Assembly (NCBI GenBank): GCA_003024985.2
Contig: PXIH01S0002753.1
Direction: 5' to 3' (one strand)
DNA: 13,396 bases
Origin: Euperipatoides rowelli
Lineage: Eukaryota; Onychophora; Udeonychophora; Euonychophora; Peripatopsidae
The notes under the pieces were generated by a model, which was not told where the DNA came from, searched no databases, and saw only the letters and a list, made by a program, of their open reading frames with translations. Shown piece after piece: positions 1 to 8,875 of the stretch. Made by a program: the position numbers and the translations under genes. The stretch's first letter is position 1, and each line of letters opens with the position of its first letter.

Positions 1-87
1 AACAAAATGTCCATACCAAAAAAAAAAAGTTTAACAAAAATATACAACTCAAACATCCTCCAAAATAATTTTCTGTCTACGCCCCTG
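1..87 (-). mobile_element. hAT-like transposon end, cut by window edge
   Basis: Read on the minus strand from position 87, the sequence begins CAGGGGCGTAGACAG (87 down to 73). It then runs into AT-rich DNA with a short G-rich stretch and a T run. A CAGGGGCG start followed by such a stretch is a common form of hAT-superfamily terminal inverted repeats in animal genomes. The partner end would lie left of the window, so neither the element nor an 8-bp target duplication can be verified; positions 88-95 would be the duplication copy on this side. No transposase coding is visible. It could also be a chance match of about 15 bp. Confidence 0.4.
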
Positions 88-1401
88 GAATAAACTAACT
101 CGGAAGTTATGAAAAAAATCTAATGATGAACACGCTGTCATACTGTATAACAGTTTTCTTAGCTATTGTGATATTTGAATAATATTTAATTTCTGATGTC
201 ACTGGGTCTATCTAATTAATACCACATTCTAGTTACTATAAATAGTATTAATACATAGGTGTGGACTTGCAATTAAGGTTGAATCAATTAAGAAGAACTT
301 AAGAGAACAACAGAAAAATCCCTGTAGAAATAGTGAGGTTAAAAGCCAAATTAGGGCTGGAGAGGACATGTTTTAAAAAGTCCGATAGTATGTAGAATCT
401 ACGAGATACCCTTGAAAGTATAGCCCATGTATGGAGAAAATGAACTTCCTAGATTAGGCTGAAGGCAAGATAATACTTTTTTTTTTCTATGGTCTGTTTG
501 AATCCTTAAATACTGATGTTCCAAGTCCCCAGCCAACTTGAACAAGGACAATAACTGACTACAATAGTTGGACAAACTACACTTCATCAAATCTTTCACT
601 GTTCCTCTCAACAATTGCTCCACTATAGTGAGCTTCCTAATCCTTATTAATCATGGGCACAAGTAGGACTTGTAGCTAGAGTATCGGCACCTTAATAATA
701 TGTGTATATACAGTAAGTGTATGTATACATTATATGCCGTATATATCATATGGTATCTAAAACATTTAGATACCACATCAATTATAGTGTCACTTAATTA
801 TATCTGCAGTTTGTTCCAATGATTTATGAACGCATAAATACATAGGCACTAATTTGTTAAATAGTTGTTTTAAAATTGTATATAGTTCAAAATTCTATAT
901 AGCGTGATAGATTAAGAATTGATTAACCAATACTAAGAAGCAATATTAAGAGAATTTGATAAAGCTAAGAATCAATAGTCTTAATTTTACTTGTCTGATC
1001 CGTTCTTTGATTTATCCCAGACTAGCCTATAAAATAATTGAAATGAATATACATAGTTATCAAATTAATAAAATTTGATTTATAAAAGTACAGTATATCC
1101 GTTACTCAAATATTGACGTTACACATAATAAGGCAAAGTCATTAAATTTCATAGTTATTCAAATTCAGTGTTTTTAGTACATTACTATATTTCACAAAAA
1201 TTGACAACTGTCTGAAAATATACAGTAAAGTCAATTAGTTTAAATATTTAAGTTGTCTCTTCCTTCAGTCTTCACAGCCTCCCCTCAATAGACGACTGTT
1301 CAGTGCACAAAGATTAAATGGGCTAAATTTTGTTTCTTATTAATTAAGAATAACTCCAAAGACTTATTTTTATTAATATGAATTTTATTTTTTTATTCCA
1401 G
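88..1401 (+). other. Last intron of the AP-3 beta gene (partial)
   Basis: This AT-rich stretch ends in a pyrimidine-rich tract and the acceptor AG at 1400-1401, immediately before the AP-3 beta coding exon, so at least its 3' part is intron. I found no other exon of that gene in it. The 5' splice site is not in view, or not recognisable. A minus-strand open frame at 399-623 (74 codons, GTG start) matches no family I know and was not accepted as a gene. The interval holds one short perfect hairpin (751-775). Confidence 0.6.
751..775. repeat. Perfect 11-bp hairpin
   Basis: The arms TGGTATCTAAA (751-761) and TTTAGATACCA (765-775) are exact reverse complements with a 3-nt loop. The hairpin lies in AT-rich intron sequence, and no function can be assigned. 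Confidence 0.7.
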
Positions 1402-1694
1402 AAAAACTTGGTGGTATGAATGAAAATATTACGATAGCCGATCTTCCAAACTCCAATATAACTCCGAAGATAATCTGTTCTCGAGTTCTTGAGGCAGCCA
1501 ACGTGGCTCAGATAAACACAACCGACGAATCAGTTTTTCGTTTTGCTGCAGAAACATTGAGCAGTCGAACCTTAGTGCTGATAACTATTAAATTATTAGA
1601 TAACCAAAAAGTCACTATCACCGTCAACTGTGAAAAAATGGTGATTGGGTCAATGCTGGTTAAAGAAATTAAAGCTGCTTTGGTGAGGTCTTAA
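1402..1694 (+). CDS. AP-3 complex subunit beta, C-terminal coding exon
   Basis: This exon encodes the last roughly 96 residues of the beta-3 subunit of the AP-3 adaptor, the heterotetramer that sorts cargo from endosomes and Golgi to lysosomes and lysosome-related organelles (AP3B1/AP3B2 in vertebrates, ruby in Drosophila). The sequence shows a pyrimidine tract and AG (1400-1401), then a phase-split codon ending AA, then KLGGMNE, and further on RFAAETLSSRTLVLITI and VNCEKMVIGSMLVKEIKAAL before the TAA at 1692-1694. These blocks match the conserved extreme C-terminus of beta-3 proteins as I recall them. The ATG at 1416 is an internal methionine, not a start: the frame runs back to the acceptor. 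The N-terminal adaptin trunk and hinge must be encoded upstream, outside the window. The exon is intact, with no frameshift. The orthologue identity is fairly secure; which paralogue it is cannot be told. Confidence 0.88.
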
Positions 1695-1758
1695 GGAATG
1701 GTACAATTTTAATTTCATCTTATTCATTTCGGAGAACAATGTCAAAAAAATTCAAATC

Positions 1759-1764
1759 AATAAA
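1759..1764 (+). promoter_or_regulatory. Poly(A) signal AATAAA of the AP-3 beta gene
   Basis: A canonical AATAAA lies 65 bases after the stop codon. It is followed by a T/GT-rich stretch (about 1771-1791) of the kind that binds the cleavage-stimulating complex, so cleavage is expected around 1775-1795. The short 3' UTR fits this being the true end of the gene. Confidence 0.65.
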
Positions 1765-2193
1765 AATTATATTTTTGCTGTGCTGTCATTTTCCCCCCTT
1801 TCATTTTAATGTTTATATCTTTCTAATTGGCAAAATGTATAATGTCCAATTTCCACTAAAATTCACAATATTTTGAAAAAGAAAATATTAATGTAAAAAT
1901 ATATTGTGGTACATACTTATTACTTTTTATTTAAAAAAAAAAATAATTAAAATATCTGTGGTTTTATGTACTGTCAAATGCTCCCTTGAAGATGGGATGG
2001 GGAGTGACATACAGTAAGCAAGATATGTTTTATATTAAAATAATTATCTAAAAGCTATGGATTTTGTACTACTTTAATTAAAAGTAAAATTTTATAGAGA
2101 ACAGAAGACTGACCCTTTTGTATGTGTTTGTTAATTTAATTTGTATACTTAATTTTTTTTAAAGCCATTTTTTCCCACAAGATGTCATGGTGG

Positions 2194-2201
2194 TATAAAA
2201 G
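2194..2201 (+). promoter_or_regulatory. TATA-box-like element
   Basis: TATAAAAG sits in a slightly less AT-rich context, with an initiator-like TTCAG at 2227-2231, about 36 bases downstream. Good splice donor consensus GTAAGT follows at 2299. This would be a consistent promoter and first exon for a gene whose last exon is the candidate at 2821, but in DNA this AT-rich a TATA match is weak evidence by itself. Confidence 0.2.
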
Positions 2202-2472
2202 GAAGAAAAAAATCACACCCAACTCGTTCAGCCACCTATAAAATTAATAATCCCATCATAAAGTCATAATCTTATTTGATGGTACTTCAAATACACTTGT
2301 AAGTAGCCTACAGTTAAAGTGTTTGTAAAGATTAAGAAACACTGAATTGTTTGACTATTTTTCCATCCTGGTTGTTCGTTCTTACAGTATATTATGGCTG
2401 ATCCAGATTTGAAATTTTTCCCTTTTATCAATTTATTTATTTCTTAAAATGAGATTAGAAAGTTGTGTCTGA

Positions 2473-2602
2473 TTTTTTTTTTTTTTTTTAAGGCGGCTAG
2501 AAATAATGATTATTAAAAAAAAATTTCATATGTTAAAAAAAAAATTTTGATAAAAAATTATATTAAAAAAATAAGTTTTTTTTTTTTTAAAAAAAAAATT
2601 TA
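2473..2602. repeat. Homopolymer-rich low-complexity block
   Basis: A run of about 17 T is followed by repeated A8-A10 and T12-T14 runs separated by a few bases. Such blocks often expand and contract by slippage, and no function is implied. Confidence 0.8.
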
Positions 2603-2820
2603 AGCTTTTCTGTATATTTTTTTTTCCACTAATAAGATTAGTTCAGAAATCTATATCTCGTCAATTTAATTAGACTATAGATTGCTTCAATTATATTGAT
2701 TACATGTATTTTTATCTTGAAGTCCTTGTCTTTAAGAATTTTTTTTAATCATTCTTTACAAATGCTCATTTGAGTTAAATTCCTAATATGAATTAAATCT
2801 TTTCAATTCATATTCTACAG

Positions 2821-2949
2821 GAGACTTTGCGCCAACGCTTATTACGAAGTCTATATTTAAAAGAATTAACTTCCACCATAGAGAAATCGGAAGTTAGATG
2901 CTTAAAATTTAATTCAATACTACAGAGTGTACGAGAAGTACCTTTATGA
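2821..2949 (+). CDS. Candidate terminal exon of an unidentified gene
   Basis: A strong-looking splice acceptor (pyrimidine-rich tract ending TTCTACAG at 2820) is followed by a 42-codon open frame ending in TGA at 2947-2949. It begins ETLRQRLLRSLYLKELTSTI, contains EKSEVRCLKF and ends SVREVPL. The product would be charged, helical-looking and leucine-rich. The composition is clearly less AT-biased than the flanks. I do not recognise the family. A second frame, entered if the upstream exon is in phase 1, is also open for 31 codons and starts DFAPTLITKS, so the reading frame is not settled. No matching upstream exon is convincing; candidates end at GTAAGC (2012) or GTAAGT (2299). The nearest AATAAA downstream is at 3374. 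It could be a chance open frame next to a chance acceptor. Confidence 0.28.
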   Translation, partial: ETLRQRLLRSLYLKELTSTIEKSEVRCLKFNSILQSVREVPL

Positions 2950-3074
2950 TAACGATTTAACATAAAAGCTCATTGCTCGTCCATTGCGATAAGACAAATA
3001 GCTTTGCGTAAAATCATGCGCACTGTGGCAGTCAGGCATGTGCTCTTAAAAGACAAATAGCATCCGTCGTCGTC

Positions 3075-3107
3075 CATAAAAGTTGGAAAAAAAATCCAAC
3101 TTTTATG
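3075..3107. repeat. Perfect 13-bp hairpin with A7 loop
   Basis: The arms CATAAAAGTTGGA (3075-3087) and its exact reverse complement (3095-3107) flank a loop of seven A. A 12-base direct repeat AAGACAAATAGC lies just upstream at 2991-3002 and 3050-3061. The stretch is GC-richer than its surroundings and could be a remnant of a mobile element, but no element can be delimited. Confidence 0.7.
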
Positions 3108-3165
3108 CAGAGTTATCCGTTTTCTCTCCGTCTTCCTAGTCATTGAACCAATTTTATCTCAGGTT

Positions 3166-3215
3166 TTCTAAGAGTAGATGACACACTGTTGTTTCTAAGA
3201 GTAGACACACCGTTG
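3166..3215. repeat. Diverged two-copy tandem duplication
   Basis: The unit TTCTAAGAGTAGA followed by a CACAC(T/C)GTTG tail occurs at 3166-3191 and again at about 3193-3215. The second copy lacks a few bases and has a T to C change. This is a simple local duplication. Confidence 0.7.
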
Positions 3216-3509
3216 TACATGTCCCAATTGATTTAGTTTAAAAACATTTTATTTTAATAATTTTTTTGATATTTTATAATGGAGTCAATTAATTTAATAG
3301 TTATAAGCAGATTATTTTTAAAAAGAAAAGCATATTTGAAAATGGATTTTTTTAAAAAAAAAAAATTATTCATAATAAAAGGAAGGAAAAAAAGAATACA
3401 CATTTTAACAATCTTATTGTTATACGCTTAGTAACATTTGAAATCAACTTCATAAAAATATGGTCAAATTAAAATAAAATTTTAAGTTTTCATTTTAAAT
3501 TAAAGATTT

Positions 3510-4152
3510 TTAACCTTCGAGCGATCGCGCACAAATTTTTAACATGAACGGTCGCATGTCGTAATTTTTACGATTCATAGAATCCTATGTATAAAAGTTT
3601 CTAAATATGTGTAATAATGAAATTATTACACATATTTATACGTTCTATTTTCTATCAGAAATTTTAATATATAAAGAAAAATAAATTCCAACAAACAGGT
3701 TTTGTTTTATGATTTTTTTTGTTCTAAAAGTCGGCTGTAAAAAAAGGAAAAGCCAGTTTATCTTACTTTTTCCTTTACTGTTTCTCTGTCGTTGGAGATA
3801 GAATTTTTTTGCTTTTGATTTTTGAAATTTGCATTAAATTTTGATTTAAAAAATATATAATTTATTCCTAAATGTTTTATAATATTTGTATTACGCTACC
3901 TGAAAGTCAATATTATAACATCAGCGGGCGCGTGTCGTAAAATTTATGTCTGGACGTCTTTTTACATATAATTCTAAAAATAACTATAAAATGGGCTATG
4001 AGCATGGTAAAAACCTAACAATATTGTAGTGAGGAATTAGTTTTAGGAATAGAAGGCAGAGATAAACCCACAAGACCATATACATAGACACATTTTATAA
4101 AAAAATTGAATTTGTTATAAAATTTACGCCAGCGCGCTCGCTGGAAGGTTAA
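3510..4152. mobile_element. piggyBac-like non-autonomous element (MITE), 635 bp
   Basis: The element is bounded on both sides by TTAA (3510-3513 and 4149-4152), the target duplicated by piggyBac-family transposases. Directly inside lie terminal inverted repeats: CCTTCGAGCGATCGCGC on the left (3514-3530) and, read inward on the other strand, CCTTCCAGCGAGCGCGC on the right (4148-4132), matching at 15 of 17 bases. These are striking CG-rich blocks in very AT-rich DNA. Subterminal copies of a motif built on GTCGTAA plus an AT tract occur at 3549-3572 and 3925-3948, with a related inverted copy near the right end (about 4118-4140). The interior has no open frame long enough for a transposase, so it would have been mobilised in trans. 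Termini starting CCTTC rather than CCC are slightly atypical for piggyBac, so the family call is an inference from the TTAA and overall structure. Confidence 0.7.
3603..3637. repeat. Perfect 16-bp hairpin inside the piggyBac-like element
   Basis: Arms at 3603-3618 and 3622-3637 are exact reverse complements around a 3-base GAA loop. The hairpin lies about 90 bp inside the left end of the element. Subterminal palindromes are common in MITEs, and its role is unknown. Confidence 0.75.
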
Positions 4153-6009
4153 ATAAAGTAAAACTAAAATATTACAATACTAGAAGTTTATTTGAATTCA
4201 TTTTGATAGGTAAAAATAAAAACCACAACAATATTGGAAATAAGACGAGGTTTAATATGCAGTAAAGTATGATTATTAATGCAAATCTCTCCATTTATGA
4301 GACTGAATAAAACGGATCGGTTGCCTGCTCCGTAAAAGTATAAGTGAGCCTTAACTCATGAATTAAAGGTTGTATCTACAAACCGTTTGCTGCATTTTGT
4401 TTATTAACTCAAATAGTTTTTACATGTTGGTCATTTAAAGGTACAGTATATTTACAGGTATTTATTACTATACTATCAGATAGAGGAACAATTATTTTCT
4501 TTTTCCCTAAGGATTTGGAGAGGGTTACAATATAATAAAGCAAATTACAGTAATTTAATTTGTCATTTAAAAAGGTTTAACATTATTACTACCTTTTTTT
4601 TTTTTTTTTGATGAGCCAAAATGGTCGCTGTAGGCTAGTTGCTGCGTAACGATTCTTTTTTTTTTTTTTTTTTTTTCCTCCTCTTTATCCATTCAAGGTA
4701 CGGTACCCATTTTGTTTGTTCAATAGTCTAATCGTAGCAACAATAGCTTCCACATGGGTCAAGAGTAAATAATTTCAAAGTGTAACATTTTTTTTAAAAA
4801 AAATAAACCTTTAATAATAGAATATTGAAATCATTTGGTTCTTATAAATGGTAGGTAGAATTTATTGGATGGTCTTGTCTGTTGGACGGTATTAAGTAAA
4901 AATTGTGAAAACCCTTGAAAATTTAACAGTACTCTAAAGTGGCTTAACGAAAGATTTACTGTATATGCAGATCTAACGTCAATATCAGGCCAAATTGCCT
5001 TAACAAAAAATTATAGACCTTCTATTTGCCTTTACAATTATATTTGTATATTCTTATCCCATTTAAGATTATCTTGTATACTCCTAGTATCTTAATTATC
5101 TTTTTAGTAGATATCAATATTATCAATTAAAATTATATCAATATTATCAATTAAAATTGAGGTGTCATGAACTTTTTTTATTATTTTTGAAGGTTCTGTA
5201 ATTTTATACTAAATTTGAAAGTTCCTTTGTCATATTTAGTTGGGAAATGCTGTTGTAAAAAAAAATTAGCTAATTACAAGACATCTTTACTTTGTGTTTT
5301 CCATCATACTTTACAATTATGCTCATTTTTATATACATTTCATATTGAAATTATTATAATATTAGATCAGAAAATACTTAATGATTGTTTTTATTATAAT
5401 AAATATTTTAAAGTTTCACTTATTCAGAGCATTTTTTTTTTTTTTGGTCACTATTACATTAATGATTTAAGGTGTTTTTCTTTGCTTTTTTTAAATATAT
5501 GTTTCAAATTAAAAAAAAGGTAGTGTTTTCACAATTTGTAACAATCCTTAGACAATTTTTGCTGAAGTAATTTCTTTTAACTCTTTAATTGTGTAATTTA
5601 CCTTAAGAACTAAAAAAGTAAGTATTGTATTTTTGTTCATTGGTATTTTTTATTTATTTATATTTTTAGAGAATGGCAAAAAAAATAAAAAAGGAAATAT
5701 CGATCAGTTTGATACCGTACAAGTGACGCAGTGATTAGTTTCACTTTCATTCAAAATCTTAATGCACATAATCAGACAAATTGAGTATTTCCAGATCGAC
5801 GTGTAAGCTTCGACGTTCGATTTAATTCTTACTCATTTGTGACATTTATTAAAAAATGATCGGCTTATCTAATGAAGTAAATAGATTAAATAATTAATAC
5901 TAACCAACATACTTAAATTTTATCTGTTTTACCGAAGTTATTGTGCATCTTTCTCCTCCTCAGCCTTTTAAGTCAAATTTTAGTGGCAATTTGCTAAATT
6001 TTAAATGTC
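4153..6009. other. Noncoding AT-rich DNA
   Basis: No gene, tRNA or recognisable mobile element was found. It contains two long T runs (about 4594-4609 and 4656-4676) and a 24-bp exact tandem duplication (5111-5158). A 102-codon open frame at 5215-5523 starts with TTG and is made of codons expected from AT-rich noncoding DNA, so it was not accepted as a gene. Confidence 0.5.
5111..5158. repeat. 24-bp exact tandem duplication
   Basis: The two copies, 5111-5134 and 5135-5158, are identical and directly adjacent; each starts ATATCAATATTATC. It looks like a recent replication-slippage duplication. Confidence 0.85.
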
Positions 6010-6053
6010 ATATTGTAGATAGCTTCAACTTGTGTTGAAGCTATCTACAATAT
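6010..6053. repeat. Perfect 20-bp-arm hairpin
   Basis: Arms 6010-6029 and 6034-6053 are exact reverse complements (left arm ATATTGTAGATAGCTTCAAC) with a four-base TTGT loop. It sits exactly at the left end of the foldback element, sharing its last few bases with it. A transcribed copy would form a very stable stem, but the stem is shorter than a typical animal pre-miRNA and has no mismatches. Confidence 0.85.
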
Positions 6054-6834
6054 AGCGTGATGATGAGAAAAACAAATTACGGCAAGCTCTTTATTGATAT
6101 AAAGGTAAATTTATTAATATTAAACTTAATTGGGATAAAATGGAGTCAAAATTACAAGAAACCTTTCACATTTAAAAAGCTCTTCAGGACAATTAACTAT
6201 TAAAAGATGAAAAAACAATAATGAATAACAATGCATAAGAATGACTTATTCTAGGAAAATAAAATTATGTACCCATATCATTAATTGTTAAAATATTTCA
6301 ATTTATAAAGAAGATAGTAATTGTAAGCCAGTTAATTTCTTTTTAAATGTTTGTATTGTATTAATATAGATTCTGTGATTTGTCTTTTAACAAAGTGGAA
6401 AATTTGCATAATAAGTATGAAATTATTTGTGTGAAGTTTGTGTTATGTTTATGAATTAGGCTGATGAGTTCGCATCTAGTGAGAGTTCTCACATATGTGT
6501 GCTGTAGCTTATGACCGGAAGTTCCAATGTAAGTCAACGTGCATGCACATTGGAGTTGATAGATGACATTATTCTAAGATGATTTGGACACAAAATTTTG
6601 TTTTTTCTAGAGTCATTCTTATGCATTGTTATTCATCTTTCATTATTGATTTTCATCTTTTTAATAGTTAATTGTCTTAAATAGCATTTTAAATATGAAA
6701 GTTTATTGAAATGTGAAAGTTTATTGAAATTTCGACTACTTAATTTTATCTCATTTAATTTTAATATTAATAAGTTTATCTTTATAAAGAACATGCTGTC
6801 ATTTGTTGTTTTCCTCATTGTTATATCCTAAACT
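6050..6834. mobile_element. Foldback-type element with long inverted arms
   Basis: The left arm (about 6050-6285) pairs imperfectly with the right arm (about 6575-6834), leaving a loop of about 290 bp. The best block is 6188-6245 against 6612-6676, where the reverse complement matches almost base for base apart from a 7-base insertion on the right and a few single-base changes. Outer segments (for example 6086-6130 against 6750-6795) and inner ones (6245-6285 against 6575-6610) are alignable but more diverged. No target duplication or terminal motif could be fixed, so the superfamily is unknown. The minus-strand open frame at 6633-6818 lies wholly in the right arm and is not a gene. The loop has a weaker stem (CCAATGT/ACATTGG around 6523-6555). 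It may be a MITE with long terminal inverted repeats or two nested inverted copies of one repeat. Confidence 0.65.
6693..6728. repeat. 18-bp tandem duplication in the right arm
   Basis: ATATGAAAGTTTATTGAA (6693-6710) is followed directly by ATGTGAAAGTTTATTGAA (6711-6728), matching at 17 of 18. The left arm has one related copy (around 6166-6176), so the duplication arose after the arms formed. Confidence 0.7.
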
Positions 6835-8741
6835 AGAATCAACAAACAACTATAAGTTTACTATTTAAGAAAATGGTTTATTCTTTACACTAACGGATTT
6901 AGCTAATCTGATACTTAGAAATTTAGAACATGGAAGAATCAACATTCTGTTGTTAGGGAAAACGTCACGCGATTCGAATGCTTTATTTAACAGCATGAAG
7001 TTATTAGTTACTTAATGATTATGAAGTACTGTATATATTTAATCTATATTTAATCAATCAGCAATTCCCAATACATCAATAAATCATATTAAGTTACTAT
7101 TAAAAGCTCTTGCTAAATTTTTGTTTGAGTCATAAATGTTTGTTATGCATCACAATCCCTTAGGGTTGCTTCAGGGTGCAGCATAGAAGGTTGCTTGTTT
7201 CTGGGTTAGTAGCCTAGTAGGAAGAACAAAACTTTTTCTTTATTAGCCTGCACACTTGAGCATAGATTCTCAACTAGATAACAGTTCTACTCAATGATTG
7301 CTAAAAGATTGATCACAATTGTTTTGGTCACTTGGCACATTTCTTGTTTACTGGTCATCACATGCTTTATGTTATCAGTCTGTCAACTATTCTGGACAAA
7401 ATGGACATTGACCGATTCATCTCCAGGGTTTTTAATACATCCTGCCTAGGATTCTATCTTAGTTTTTTATAAAGATGGTAAAACTCACCAAATTTATCTG
7501 TCTTAGAATTTACAGGAAGTACATATGCATAGAGCCATACAATTAAAAAAAACCAAAGCCACTTATTTCTCTACTATCTAGTAATTTGAATTATTTGTCG
7601 CTGTCACTCATTTTTATTTATTAATTCACTTTTTATTGACGGCCAGAAATAGTGATGAGTAAAGCGCTACTGTGTTCAAGTCGACTTTTAGCTAGCCTAC
7701 CAGCCATGATTACGTGATATGATCTCTTTCAGTTATGCTCTATCCTGGAGTGAACCTTAAGCATACAAAGTGTTTAAATTGATATGTCATGCACATTTTC
7801 CACTAATCATAAGTACATTATGGGTATGCCATTTTTGTATGTACTGTGAAAAAAATATTAAGTTGTGTATTTATTGATGAGGTTTATTTGGAACTTGTGA
7901 TTTTTTTTTAAAAAAAAAAATTAAAGTTGTGAATTAAAATGTTTAAATTTGCTGATATAAATGAAATATCGTCTAAAAATTAATGAAAATTATTATAGGA
8001 ACTGTATATAAAATGTTAGAATGGCCTGAGAAAATACAGGTATTTAAATATAAATTGATTGTAATTTAACAAACAATGAAATTATTTTCCATTCTTTCAG
8101 CAGATATATTTTTTTATTGTTGAGGAAATTGGATATTTTATGCTTTTGCACTTTTATATTTTTTTTTTTTTTTTACATTTCCCTACTTTGTTGATTTGAT
8201 TTACAGTATTTCTATAAATACAGTATATATATTTTTTTCTTTTATCAATATCATGTACATTATATATATTTAAATTGTGAAAAATAAATGCATTGATTAA
8301 ATAAATATTTTATGGAAATCTTGATTTTTATGTTATTTATTTCTTTAATAAATCTTGAAAATCCAAATGTCATTAAACTATAAATTCTTAAAAGAATTAA
8401 GTATTATATAAATGTATCTTTTCAAAAAATACAATTTGGTTAAATAGCAAATAAAATCTAGTGATTTTTTTTTTTAGTTTGAAGACTTAACAGCATAAAA
8501 CAATCAATTTTAAAATTTTAGAAAGAAAAGTTTCCATATTCTTGTCTTTAAGGAAAAAAGTATTTATGTATTTTAATTTTTTTATGCAATAGAATAATGG
8601 AAAAACCAGAACATTATCATAGAATTAAATTGCCCAGACTATTGAGTCTAGTTGGGCCAGTAAAATTAAAAAAAAAAAAAACTTTATTATTATAAAATAG
8701 CTCGTTCAACGCTGAACAAATAATTTATTGGTGCTCTAAAC
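6835..8741. other. Noncoding AT-rich DNA
   Basis: No coding region, RNA gene or element boundary was recognised. A GC-richer patch at about 7140-7440 and another at 7640-7770 are the most complex sequences here; neither gives an open frame that looks like a known protein. T and A runs (around 7889-7920, 8158-8174 and 8669-8681) are scattered through it. Confidence 0.45.
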
Positions 8742-8800
8742 CGGTGATTCCCAACCGATATGTTGCAACACGGTATGTTGCTACCATACATCTGGTTTGT
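8742..8800 (+). mobile_element. Possible decayed hAT-like terminal repeat
   Basis: CGGTGATTCCCAACC (8742-8756) followed by two ATGTTGC-type repeats (8756-8766 and 8771-8781) resembles the animal hAT end of the CAGTGGTTCCCAACC type, with inner GGGTCGCGACC-like repeats after CpG decay. No partner end or target duplication was found, and the match is degenerate. Confidence 0.22.
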
Positions 8801-8869
8801 CACATAAAATTAAAAGATGTTTGTATATTAGTATACATATTTATACATAATACTGTATATTAAGATTGC

Positions 8870-8875
8870 TTTATT
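8870..8875 (-). terminator. LINE 3'-end poly(A) signal
   Basis: AATAAA on the minus strand, in the context TTTTGAATAAAGCAATC, lies about 300 bases after the ORF2 stop. Many CR1/L2-like elements end close to such a TGAATAAA and lack a poly(A) tail; no A run follows here either. Confidence 0.5.

Larger units (their letters stand above)
1765..2820. other. AT-rich intergenic or intronic stretch
   Basis: No coding region could be recognised here. The stretch holds a TATA-like box (2194-2201) and good splice-donor-like sequences at 2012 and 2299. A dense homopolymer block fills about 2473-2602. A polypyrimidine tract with a CAG acceptor at 2818-2820 precedes the candidate exon at 2821. Confidence 0.5.

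Noticed and set aside
399-623. 74-codon minus-strand open frame with a reasonable-looking protein
   Set aside because: It starts at GTG and lies inside the AP-3 beta intron. It has no recognisable motif, and no splice signals were established around it; a frame of this length is possible by chance.
1088-1110. TACAGTA-type sequences (also near 1222, 4443 and 8220) as Tc1/mariner ends
   Set aside because: They are short and AT-rich, and no inverted partner with matching inner sequence was found.
2183-2239. Micro-ORF MSWWYKRKKKITPNSFSHL
   Set aside because: It has nineteen codons with no supporting family or conservation. The TATAAAAG it contains is as likely to be a promoter element or chance.
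5215-5523. 102-codon plus-strand open frame
   Set aside because: It starts at TTG and its product is dominated by F, I, Y, L and K, as expected from translated AT-rich noncoding DNA. It has no motif.
6459-6500. CTGATGAG core resembling a hammerhead ribozyme
   Set aside because: The conserved GAAA after stem II is missing and no stem I/III pairing closes the core.
6633-6818. 61-codon minus-strand open frame
   Set aside because: It lies wholly in the right arm of the foldback element and includes an 18-bp tandem duplication; the left arm does not keep an equivalent frame.
7660-7770. GC-richer patch with a small minus-strand frame starting MAGRLAKSR and an acceptor-like TCTTTCAG
   Set aside because: The frame is only 24 codons and neither strand gives an exon with consistent splice signals; it may be a short repeat fragment.
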